DNA from: Candidatus Fusicatenibacter intestinigallinarum
GTDB lineage: Bacteria; Bacillota; Clostridia; Lachnospirales; Lachnospiraceae
Direction: 5' to 3'
DNA: 64,000 nt
NCBI GenBank assembly: GCA_019119555.1
Contig: DWWU01000003.1
Location: 24,532-88,531 of the forward strand
The position numbers and the translations under genes were made by a program. Positions 35,284 through 43,034 of the stretch are shown here, one piece after another. Under the pieces are notes generated by a model. That model ran no database searches and was not told the DNA's origin. It worked only from the letters and a program-made list of their open reading frames with translations. The first letter of the stretch is position 1; the number at the start of each line of letters is the position of its first letter.

Positions 35284-35353
35284 AAAGGGGCAGACGGGCA
35301 GGAACTCGCGGCGGAAAAAGATCCGCTGCAGGGAATCCGCCGGAGGCCCCTTT
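35284..35353 (+). terminator. Possible weak terminator between PII and the ABC importer
   Basis: AAAGGGGC (35284-35291) pairs with GCCCCTTT (35346-35353), enclosing an inner GCGG/CCGC stem. The T-run is short and interrupted, so read-through into the importer is likely. Confidence 0.4.
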
Positions 35354-35378
35354 CTCTGTAACCGGGAGGGATGCAACT

Positions 35379-36293
35379 GTGACGAAATATATTATCAAAC
35401 GACTGCTGATCGGGGTGGTCACCATATGGGCGCTGGTCACGATCACCTTTGTTCTGATCCGCATCATGCCGGGAAGTCCGTTTGAGGCGGATAATCTCTC
35501 GGAAAGCGCGATTGAACAGTTGGAGGACGCCTACGGACTTAACGAGCCCATGTGGAAACAGTATGTGCTTTATATGGAAAATCTGATGCATGGAAATCTG
35601 GGCATTTCCTACACGAAAAACGTGTCGGTCAACACGCTGATTGCCAGGGGATTTCCCTATACGTTAAGCGTCGGGCTGATTTCCATCGTGGTCTCCGCCG
35701 TGATTGGCGTACCGATGGGCATCTGGATGGCGTCCACCAAAAGGCTGGCGGTGAGAAATACACTGCTTGGAATCGCCACGCTCGGAGTCAGCGTTCCCGG
35801 CTTTGTGACTGCGATTCTGCTGATGATGGCCTTCGGCGTGTGGATTCCCCTGTTCCCCATTGTGGGTCTGATGACCGCGGCCAGCTACGTGCTGCCGGTG
35901 GCGGCCCAGTCCTTCGGACAGATCGCTTCCATCGCGAGGCTGATGAAGACCACCTATTCGGAGGCGGTTCAGATGGATTATGTGGTTATGGCCCGGGCAA
36001 AGGGTCTGAAAAAAAGCGAGATTATTTTCCGGCATGTGCTGAAAAATGCGCTGATCCCTGTGGTTACCTATCTCGGACCGGCGATTGCGTTCCTGATTAC
36101 CGGAAGCTTTGTGGTTGAGTCGATTTTTTCGATTCCCGGCATCGGAAGAGAATTTACCAATGCAATTTCCAACCGTGATTACACCGTGGTTCTCGGATTC
36201 AGCGTATTTATCGGTGCGATCATCACAGTGGCGAATCTGGCAGTGGATCTGCTCTGTTCTGTGATCGACCCGAGAATCCGTCTCAATGACTGA
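35379..36293 (+). CDS. Opp/Dpp-type ABC importer permease (OppB-like)
   Basis: A 304-residue inner-membrane permease with six membrane segments. YIIKRLLIGVVTIWALVTITF and the following FVLIRIMPGSPF loop are the standard OppB start; the EAA loop that docks on the ATPase reads DYVVMARAKGLKKSEIIFRH. I place the start at GTG 35379, 8 nt after GGGAGGG; further upstream codons have no ribosome site. It ends in an ATG-ACTGA overlap zone with the second permease frame. First gene of a five-gene importer transcribed after amt-PII. Confidence 0.92.
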   Translation: MTKYIIKRLLIGVVTIWALVTITFVLIRIMPGSPFEADNLSESAIEQLEDAYGLNEPMWKQYVLYMENLMHGNLGISYTKNVSVNTLIARGFPYTLSVGLISIVVSAVIGVPMGIWMASTKRLAVRNTLLGIATLGVSVPGFVTAILLMMAFGVWIPLFPIVGLMTAASYVLPVAAQSFGQIASIARLMKTTYSEAVQMDYVVMARAKGLKKSEIIFRHVLKNALIPVVTYLGPAIAFLITGSFVVESIFSIPGIGREFTNAISNRDYTVVLGFSVFIGAIITVANLAVDLLCSVIDPRIRLND

Positions 36294-36393
36294 GCGCACG
36301 GTGCCGTGGACATTCCACCGGACGGACCGGCAGAAGGAGCGTGTGCGCGCACCGGAAAACAAACAGATGACAGAGGAACCAGGAGGTGACAGT

Positions 36394-37299
36394 ATGGATT
36401 GGTTTGCACCTATTGACCCGGCAAAAAAGAACAGCGAATTTATCGCCGTGGAAAGCAAGAGTTTCTGGAGAGCGGCCTGGGGCCGGTTCTGCAAAAACCC
36501 CATGGCAGTCCTGGGACTGGTGGTGATCATAATAATGGCGCTGGTGTCCGTGTTCGGACCGATCTTCAGCCCTTATGCGTACGACGCCCAGGATACGGCG
36601 AACCGGTACGCGGGATTTTCGCTGGAGCATCTGCTGGGAACGGATAAATTCGGAAGAGACATTTTTACAAGGCTCTGCTACGGCGGACGGATCAGCCTGT
36701 CCATCGGTTTCGGCGCCGCGGTGATCAACACGGTTCTCGGCGTTGTGATCGGAGGACTCTGTGGATATATCGGTGGAAAGTTTGACACGGTGGTCATGCG
36801 GATTGTGGATATCATCTACGCGATGCCCTCGATGATTTATGTGATCCTGATCATGATGGTGTTCGGTTCCAATGTGCGGAGTATTCTCATCGGCATCTGT
36901 ATTCCCGGATGGATCGGCATGGCCCGGCAGGTGAGAAGTCAGCTGATTGCCCTGAAAGAACAGGAATTCGCGATGGCGGCGCTGGTGATCGGCGCGGGGG
37001 ATGCGAGGATTCTGTTCCGCCATCTGGTGATCAACGCGGTGGGGCCTATCATCGTACAGGTGACGTTTCTGGTTCCCAATGCGATTTTCACAGAGGCCTT
37101 CCTGAGTTTCATCGGAATCGGAATCTCGGCGCCGATGGCCAGCTGGGGCTCGATGGCCCAGGACGCGCGGCAGGTATTTTCCATGTACCCGGTACAGCTG
37201 CTGCTTCCGACGCTTTGTATCTGTATTACTATTTTTGCGCTGAATTTCCTCGGCGAGGGAATCGGCGACGCATTCAATCCGAAAAAGTCCAGGGGGTGA
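36394..37299 (+). CDS. Opp/Dpp-type ABC importer permease (OppC-like)
   Basis: A 301-residue permease, six membrane segments, starting with the short cytoplasmic tail MDWFAPIDPAKKNSEF and the first membrane segment about residues 37-57. GTDKFGRDIFTRLCYGGRISL and the EAA loop EFAMAALVIGAGDARILFRH are standard for OppC/DppC. ATG 36394 follows CAGGAGGTGACAGT; the frame is open back to an ATG at 36286 overlapping the OppB stop, which would add 36 basic residues and cannot be excluded. Works as a heterodimer with the OppB-like protein. Confidence 0.9.
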   Translation: MDWFAPIDPAKKNSEFIAVESKSFWRAAWGRFCKNPMAVLGLVVIIIMALVSVFGPIFSPYAYDAQDTANRYAGFSLEHLLGTDKFGRDIFTRLCYGGRISLSIGFGAAVINTVLGVVIGGLCGYIGGKFDTVVMRIVDIIYAMPSMIYVILIMMVFGSNVRSILIGICIPGWIGMARQVRSQLIALKEQEFAMAALVIGAGDARILFRHLVINAVGPIIVQVTFLVPNAIFTEAFLSFIGIGISAPMASWGSMAQDARQVFSMYPVQLLLPTLCICITIFALNFLGEGIGDAFNPKKSRG

Positions 37300-37306
37300 T
37301 TCATAT

Positions 37307-38368
37307 ATGAGTTTACTGGAAATCAGTCATCTGACCACAAGTTTTTCCACGCCCCAGGGGACGGTCCGGGCGGTCCGGGATGTTTCCTACCGGCTGGAGG
37401 CCGGGGAGGTGCTTGGGATCGTCGGGGAATCCGGTTCCGGAAAAAGCGTAGGCATGCTGACGCTGATGGGGCTGCTGGCCTCCAATGGAACCGTGGAGAA
37501 CGGAACGATCCGCTTCAAAGGGGAGGATATCTCCCCGCCCCACGGCCGCGACAAAAAGGCCGCCCGGGAATATGAAAAAAAGATGCGGCAGATCCGCGGA
37601 AACCGGATCGGCATGATCTTTCAGGACCCGATGACCTTTCTGAATCCGATTCTGAAAATCGGAACCCAGCTGACGGAGGGAATCCGCTGCCATCAGCACT
37701 GCTCCCGGGCAGAGGCCAGGGAAAAGGCTATACAGCTGATGCGGGAGGTGGGAATCCCGAGTCCGGAAAAACGTCTGGATCAGTATCCCTTTGAATTTTC
37801 CGGAGGTATGCGTCAGAGAATCATTATCGCTTCCGCGCTGGCCTGCGATCCGGAGCTGATTATCGCCGACGAGCCGACGACGGCGCTGGATGTGACGGTA
37901 CAGGCGCAGATTCTGGAGCTGCTGAAAAAGCTGACGAAGGAGAAGGGAACGTCGGTGATCATGATCACCCATGATCTCGGCGTGGTCGCTTCCATGTGCG
38001 ACAGGATTGCCATCATGTATGCGGGAAAGATCGTCGAGGAAGGAACGGTGGATGAGATCTTCTATGATCCGCATCATCCGTATACGAAGGGTCTTCTGAA
38101 CAGTATCAACAATTCCGCAAAGGAGAGCGATGAGCCGCTGGTTCCGATTCCGGGCACGCCGCCGGATCTTCTGAAATTGCCGGCCGGCTGCGCGTTTATG
38201 AGCCGCTGTCCCTATACAATGAATATCTGTGAGGTGCAGCTGCCGCCGGAGAAGCGGTACAGTGAGACCCACTGCAGCCGTTGCTGGATGGAGTGCAGAG
38301 ACGAGAGCTATATTCGTTTCGACGAGCTTCCTTCGGCCGACCCGGTCGGGAGCAGGACGGAGGGATAA
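37307..38368 (+). CDS. Opp/Dpp-type ABC importer ATPase (OppD-like)
   Basis: A 353-residue ATPase. Walker [11 protein letters not shown], signature FSGGMRQRI, Walker [14 protein letters not shown] and the switch His in MITHDLGVV are intact. The C-terminal extension has the Cys cluster CAFMSRCPY...CSRCWMEC typical of OppD/DppD, which binds an iron-sulfur cluster in several family members. AGGGGGTGATT precedes ATG 37307, 7 nt after the permease stop. Energises import with the OppF-like partner. Confidence 0.95.
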   Translation: MSLLEISHLTTSFSTPQGTVRAVRDVSYRLEAGEVLGIVGESGSGKSVGMLTLMGLLASNGTVENGTIRFKGEDISPPHGRDKKAAREYEKKMRQIRGNRIGMIFQDPMTFLNPILKIGTQLTEGIRCHQHCSRAEAREKAIQLMREVGIPSPEKRLDQYPFEFSGGMRQRIIIASALACDPELIIADEPTTALDVTVQAQILELLKKLTKEKGTSVIMITHDLGVVASMCDRIAIMYAGKIVEEGTVDEIFYDPHHPYTKGLLNSINNSAKESDEPLVPIPGTPPDLLKLPAGCAFMSRCPYTMNICEVQLPPEKRYSETHCSRCWMECRDESYIRFDELPSADPVGSRTEG

Positions 38369-38422
38369 GCCGGGAACGCAGATTATGAGCAAACGAGATT
38401 TCAGATAAGGAGGTGCTTCAGG

Positions 38423-39451
38423 ATGAGCAGCAATACGGTTCTTGAGGTGAAGGAACTCTGCAAATATTTCGACGTAAAGGGAGGAATTAAGGGGAAACAG
38501 AGGGTACTTGCAGTGGACGGTATTTCTTTCGAAGTGAAAAAGGGAGAGACCTTCGGACTGGTCGGGGAATCCGGATGCGGGAAGAGTACCCTCGGCCGTA
38601 CGATACTGAGAATCTATGAGCCGACGAAAGGAAAAATATTTTTCGAAGGACAGGATATTTCAGGGCTTTCACGGAAAAAGATGCATGCTTACCGGAGAAA
38701 ACTCCAGATGATTTTCCAGGATCCCTACGCGTCGCTGAATCCCAGATTTACGGTAGGGGAGATTATCGAGGAGCCGATGGTGATTCACCATATGTATACG
38801 CCGGAAAAGCGAAGGCAGAGGGTGCAGGAGCTGCTGGAGACTGTCGGTCTGAAGCCGGACCATATCCGCAGATATCCCCATGAGTTTTCCGGTGGCCAGA
38901 GACAGAGGATCGGCATTGCAAGGACGCTGGCGCTGGAGCCGGATTTTATCGTCTGCGACGAGCCGATCTCGGCGCTGGATGTGTCGATCCAGGCGCAGGT
39001 GATCAATCTTCTCGAGGATATCCAGAAGCGGCAGGGAATCAGCTACCTGTTTATTGCCCATGACCTGGGCATGGTGAAACATATCAGCCACAGGATCGGC
39101 GTCATGTATCTGGGACACATGGTGGAATCCGGAGGGGCGGACGACGTATACCGGCATCCTCTGCACCCGTATTCCAAAGCCCTGCTGTCGGCGGAGCCGA
39201 TTCCTGATCCGAACACGGCGCGGTCGCGGCATCGGATCCTTCTGGAAGGGGAGATCCCAAGTCCGATGCACCCGCCGGCAGGCTGTCCGTTCCATACCCG
39301 CTGTCCTTATGCGATGGAGGAGTGCAGTCAGGCAGCTCCAGCCACTTATGAGCTGGAAGGACGAAGGGTGGCATGTTTCCTGTATTCTCCCAGATATCTC
39401 AGGCAGCGGGAAGGGCTTGCCATTGAGCCTCTGCTGCAGAAGACGTCCTGA
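38423..39451 (+). CDS. Opp/Dpp-type ABC importer ATPase (OppF-like)
   Basis: A 342-residue ATPase. Walker A GESGCGKSTLG, signature FSGGQRQRIG, Walker B FIVCDEPISALD and FIAHDLGMV switch are intact; the C-terminus has CPFHTRCPYAMEEC. AAGGAGGTGCTTCAGG lies before ATG 38423. A family-1 palindrome follows the stop immediately, splitting the ATPase gene from the binding-protein gene in the same operon. Confidence 0.95.
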   Translation: MSSNTVLEVKELCKYFDVKGGIKGKQRVLAVDGISFEVKKGETFGLVGESGCGKSTLGRTILRIYEPTKGKIFFEGQDISGLSRKKMHAYRRKLQMIFQDPYASLNPRFTVGEIIEEPMVIHHMYTPEKRRQRVQELLETVGLKPDHIRRYPHEFSGGQRQRIGIARTLALEPDFIVCDEPISALDVSIQAQVINLLEDIQKRQGISYLFIAHDLGMVKHISHRIGVMYLGHMVESGGADDVYRHPLHPYSKALLSAEPIPDPNTARSRHRILLEGEIPSPMHPPAGCPFHTRCPYAMEECSQAAPATYELEGRRVACFLYSPRYLRQREGLAIEPLLQKTS

Positions 39452-39479
39452 GGAACCGTTCAGCTGGCTGAACGGTTAC
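39452..39479. repeat. Family-1 palindrome inside the importer operon
   Basis: Left arm GGAACCGTTCAGC, centre TG, right arm GCTGAACGGTTAC; directly after the OppF-like stop, upstream of the binding-protein gene. A hairpin here could set the unequal expression usual for binding proteins. Confidence 0.87.
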
Positions 39480-39522
39480 CGTCCTGAGAAAGACAGAGAA
39501 AGAAAAGCGAGGAGGAGAGCAT

Positions 39523-41157
39523 ATGAAAAAAATCTGGAAAAGGGCGGCTGCGCTGGCAATGGCGGTTCTGACGGCGGGTTCCGTGCCGGGATGCGGGCAG
39601 GGGGACCGTCTTGCCGCCGGAGTCAACACAGACAACGCGATTGTTACATCGATGAGCACAGAGTCCGGTTCCCTGGACAGCGCGGGAGACAGCTCTCTCT
39701 GGTGGTGGTCCTATGACGATGTGTGTATGGCGCCGCTGATGGAGATGGAGGAGGACGGAAGCTGGAACTATATTCTGGCGGAGAGCGTTGACGTCAGCGA
39801 CGATATGACCCGCTATACCGTACATATCCGGGAGGAAGCAAAGTGGAACAACGGCGACGATGTGACCAGCGCAGATTTCCTGAACACAATCACCAGGGCG
39901 CTGGATCCGGAGTGCCAGAGCGGATACTCCTCGATGCTTTTTGTCATACAGGGGGCACAGGAAATGTACAACGGTGAGGGCGACGTGAGCGGGCTGGGAG
40001 TCACCTGTCCGGACGACAAGACCATCGTCTTTGATCTGACAGGTCCGTGTACCTATTTTGAACAGCTGTTTGTGCTTCCGGTCTATATGCCGACCCACCG
40101 TGAACTGCAGACGGAGACCAACGGCGACTGGGCGATGGGAAACGATATGGATGCGCTGGTGAGCTGCGGCCCCTATTATCTGGCGGAGTATGTACCGAAC
40201 CAGTACTGTCTGTATAAAAAGAACGAATCCTATGTGCAGGCGGACCGGATCACCACGGAGACGGTCCAGAAGATTGTCATGGACGATACCCAGTCCATCA
40301 TCAACGCGTATCGCGCGGGAGATCTGAATTTTATCACCGCCGACGATATTGTCATGGACAAATACGCGGGCAGCGACGAGCTGCAGGTGTGGCCGTCGAT
40401 TACCAGCTATTACGTACTTTTCAATATGGAAGAAGCGCCTTTCGACGATGTGCGCATCCGTCAGGCGTTCACCCTGGCGGTGAATCGGGAGGAGGTTGCG
40501 CAGGCCTGCGGTTCTTCCTTTGAGGGAAGCGGATTTTTCGTCGCGAAACACCTGCTGTCCTCGGCCAGCGGCGAAGACTGGTCGGACGAGGCGGGAGAGG
40601 ATCCGGTTACCTTTGATCCGGAGCGGGCCAGAGAGCTTCTGGCGGAGGCAGGATATCCGGACGGAGAAGGGTTCCCGCAGGTGACCTACAAATATCCGAG
40701 CCTGCAGATCGACAGCGATATCGCGCAGGCGCTTCAGGCCCAGTGGAAAGAGAATCTGGGGATCGAGGTGGAACTTCAGGCCCAGGAGCAGCAGGTCAAT
40801 ATTTCCACAAGACGGTCGGGAGATTACCAGCTGTGCCGGATGCGCTGGACCGCGGACTTCGCGGATCCCTACACATTTCTGTCCATGTACCGGACAGGGG
40901 ATTCCTATAATGACAACAACACCAGCTGTGAAGAATTTGACACCCTCATGGCGCAGGCTGGAGAAGAGTCGAATCCGACGGAACGGTTCCGCCTGATGCA
41001 TGAAGCGGAGAAGATTCTTCTCAGTGACTACTGCTTCGGAGTTCCGGTGCTGAATTCTTCAAATATTTATCTGGTGGATGAGCACATCACAAATTTCGAG
41101 CTGGATCCGGCCAGAAATGTGATCCGGACAAAATATCTGAAATTCACACCCGACTGA
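39523..41157 (+). CDS. Opp-type substrate-binding lipoprotein (SBP family 5)
   Basis: A 544-residue lipoprotein with lipobox SVPGC (lipidated C24). The body follows the oligopeptide/dipeptide binding-protein fold: MSTESGSLDSAGDSS near the N-terminus, YTVHIREEAKWNNGDDVTSADF in the first lobe, and VRIRQAFTLAVNREEV in the second. The order permease-permease-ATPase-ATPase-SBP fits a Dpp/Opp operon. The ligand is not readable; neighbours (Amt, PII, aminotransferase) suggest peptides or amino-acid-like compounds as nitrogen sources. Six Trp/Tyr residues near the N-terminus (SLWWWSYDD) are notable for a binding cleft. GAGGAGGAGAG precedes ATG 39523. Confidence 0.93.
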   Translation: MKKIWKRAAALAMAVLTAGSVPGCGQGDRLAAGVNTDNAIVTSMSTESGSLDSAGDSSLWWWSYDDVCMAPLMEMEEDGSWNYILAESVDVSDDMTRYTVHIREEAKWNNGDDVTSADFLNTITRALDPECQSGYSSMLFVIQGAQEMYNGEGDVSGLGVTCPDDKTIVFDLTGPCTYFEQLFVLPVYMPTHRELQTETNGDWAMGNDMDALVSCGPYYLAEYVPNQYCLYKKNESYVQADRITTETVQKIVMDDTQSIINAYRAGDLNFITADDIVMDKYAGSDELQVWPSITSYYVLFNMEEAPFDDVRIRQAFTLAVNREEVAQACGSSFEGSGFFVAKHLLSSASGEDWSDEAGEDPVTFDPERARELLAEAGYPDGEGFPQVTYKYPSLQIDSDIAQALQAQWKENLGIEVELQAQEQQVNISTRRSGDYQLCRMRWTADFADPYTFLSMYRTGDSYNDNNTSCEEFDTLMAQAGEESNPTERFRLMHEAEKILLSDYCFGVPVLNSSNIYLVDEHITNFELDPARNVIRTKYLKFTPD

Positions 41158-41185
41158 ATAAATAAGTTTCAAGGAGGAAATGAAA

Positions 41186-42271
41186 ATGGAAGTAAGCAAA
41201 CTGATCAGCAAATCACTGCAGGAGATGCCCGCAAGCAGACGCCAGAGGGCTCTGGCGAAGACAGATCTGTCGAAACTGATCCATATGGGGCTCAACGAGA
41301 ACAATTATGGGATGTCTCCGAAAGCAAAAAAGGCGCTGGAGGAATCTTATGCCGGCGCGCATTATTACCCTGATTTTATGGCTGTGGAGCTGAAACAGAC
41401 CATCGCCGACTTTTACAGACTGGAGCCGGAGAATGTTCTCACCGGTTCCGGCTCCAGCGCGATGATCGATATGCTGGGACTGACATTCCTGGATCCCGGT
41501 GACGAGGTGCTGCTTGGAGGTCCCAGCTACGGGGCATTTCAGGATATGGCCTGGCTGAACAGCGGAAGACCGGTGGAGGTTCCCTGCACGGAGGAGCAGA
41601 AATACGACCTGAAGAGTATGCTGGAGCATGTGAACGAAAAGACCAAGATGGTGATCATCTGCAATCCCAACAATCCTACCGGCACCTACCTTCCGCTTCC
41701 GGAGCTGGAGGCTTTTGTCGAGGCCCTGCCGGACCATGTGCTTGCGGTCTTTGACGAGGCCTACATGGAATTTGCGACAAAGCCGGACTGCCGGAGCATG
41801 ATGGATTACATGAAATCACATCCGGAGAAGCCGGTTCTGATTCTGAGAACCTTTTCAAAATATTACGCCATGGCTGGTCTGCGTGTCGGCTACGCGCTGG
41901 GATCCGCGGATCTGATTCAGGCGATGCGGAAATGTTCCGCTTCCTGGAACCTGAACGTCTGCGCGCAGAAGGCTGCGGTGGCCGCCATCGGCGATCAGGA
42001 ATACTATCTGGCACAGAAAGAAAAGATCGTGACCGGCCGGGAATATCTGGAAGAAGAAATGAGAAAGCTGGGATGCAGAGTCTATGAATCCCAGTCCAAC
42101 TTCATCTGGTTCGACGCCGGAATGGACGCAGCTCTGCTCCAGGAAAAAATGGCAGAGAAAGGAATCCGGATCGGAGCCTTCGCCATGAGCCGCGTCTCCG
42201 TAGGAACCATAGAGGAATGCAAACTCTTCATCCGCTATCTGGCGGAAATCCTGAAAGAAGCACGCGGCTGA
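41186..42271 (+). CDS. HisC-like class I/II aminotransferase
   Basis: A 361-residue PLP enzyme of the histidinol-phosphate aminotransferase group. PNNPTGTYLP, FDEAYMEF and the PLP lysine in RTFSKYYAMAGLRVGY are all present. It is not with his genes, so it more likely transaminates an imported amino acid or related amine than histidinol phosphate. AAGGAGG fits ATG 41186 (8 nt); the in-frame ATG at 41180 is too close to it. It is last in the block, 28 nt after the binding-protein gene, and a family-1 palindrome follows. Confidence 0.9.
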   Translation: MEVSKLISKSLQEMPASRRQRALAKTDLSKLIHMGLNENNYGMSPKAKKALEESYAGAHYYPDFMAVELKQTIADFYRLEPENVLTGSGSSAMIDMLGLTFLDPGDEVLLGGPSYGAFQDMAWLNSGRPVEVPCTEEQKYDLKSMLEHVNEKTKMVIICNPNNPTGTYLPLPELEAFVEALPDHVLAVFDEAYMEFATKPDCRSMMDYMKSHPEKPVLILRTFSKYYAMAGLRVGYALGSADLIQAMRKCSASWNLNVCAQKAAVAAIGDQEYYLAQKEKIVTGREYLEEEMRKLGCRVYESQSNFIWFDAGMDAALLQEKMAEKGIRIGAFAMSRVSVGTIEECKLFIRYLAEILKEARG

Positions 42272-42276
42272 CTTCT

Positions 42277-42304
42277 GTAACCGTTCAGCCAGCTGAACGG
42301 TTAC
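42277..42304. repeat. Family-1 palindrome (perfect)
   Basis: Left arm GTAACCGTTCAGC, centre CA, right arm GCTGAACGGTTAC, all 13 pairs; just after the aminotransferase stop. Confidence 0.93.
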
Positions 42305-42339
42305 AGTATCTTCCCCGCCTCACCCGCCAGAGAAGCCCA

Positions 42340-42573
42340 GGAAACCACGGGACGGCGGGTGGCAGGGCAGGAGAATTTCAGAGATTCCGTGCTTGCGACT
42401 GCGGGCGAACAGAACAGGGCGAATTGTCCGGGGGACAGGTGGAAGAAATGCTCCGCGCAGAAAGACCTGCATGCACCTGTACAACGGACCATTCGCCCTG
42501 TTCTGTCCGAACGCCGGAGTGAGCACGGAATCTGAAATTCCTCCGCCTTGCCGCCCGCCGTCCCGCGGTTTCC
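42340..42573. repeat. 234-bp long imperfect inverted repeat (MITE-like)
   Basis: Arms 42340-42430 and 42485-42573 (91 and 89 nt) are imperfectly complementary, roughly 75-80% by eye, with long exact stretches such as CGGGACGGCGGG and ACAGAACAGGGCGAAT. The 54-nt middle also folds (ACAGGTG with CACCTGT). It is GC-rich against AT-rich flanks. It encodes nothing credible; short frames on both strands are by-products. Ends begin GGAAACC and finish GGTTTCC. No target-site duplication was clear. Confidence 0.75.
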
Positions 42574-42609
42574 GTCCGCCCTCCTAATAAAATCTTAAGT
42601 TTTTCCTTC

Positions 42610-42638
42610 TTGACAAAATGCGGAAACGCGATTATGAT
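42610..42638 (+). promoter_or_regulatory. valS promoter
   Basis: Perfect -35 TTGACA (42610-42615), 17-nt spacer, -10 TATGAT (42633-42638), right after the 234-bp element. Confidence 0.88.
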
Positions 42639-42644
42639 AAGAGC

Positions 42645-42992
42645 AACCTGAACAGAAAAAAGGTAATGAGAAAGAGGAGTACATGAAGAACCCCGAAAGA
42701 GAGGATGGTTCACCGGCTGAAAGGCCGTCCAGGGAAGTGGTCATGGAAGGTAGCTTTTGAACCGGGGGATTGAAAGGCAGCGATAGCAAGTGGTTGTGCA
42801 AAGTAGGTTCCCACGCCTTGTCAGCGTTAAAAGACCGGAAGGTTCGCGCCGCAGAACGTTCAGTGAAGACCGAAAGAACGATGCCCGGAACAGAAAACGG
42901 ACGGCGCCGACAGATTCCATGAAGAGAAAAAACAAGGTGGTACCGCGGATGAAATTCGCCCTTTGCACAACAGCTGTGCAAAGGGTTTTTTT
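42645..42992 (+). ncRNA. T-box leader of valS with terminator
   Basis: The T-box sequence AACAAGGTGGTACCGCGG (42931-42948) is canonical, and the AG-bulge/AGTACATGAAG element of stem I lies near 42675. A terminator follows: CCCTTTGCACA (42959-42969) with TGTGCAAAGGG (42975-42985) then seven T. A GTA triplet at 42750-42752 after a GAA lies near the base of stem I and is a candidate valine specifier; a GTC at 42740 is the alternative. Uncharged tRNA-Val should favour antitermination. Confidence 0.92.
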
Positions 42993-43034
42993 ATTCCCTT
43001 TCTTTTCGCGGCCGCCCGGATCAAGGAGGAAAAC

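Noticed and set aside
42301-42713. Short open frames on both strands across the 234-bp element
   Set aside because: Both strands translate into similar Cys/Pro-rich strings because the DNA is self-complementary; no ribosome sites.
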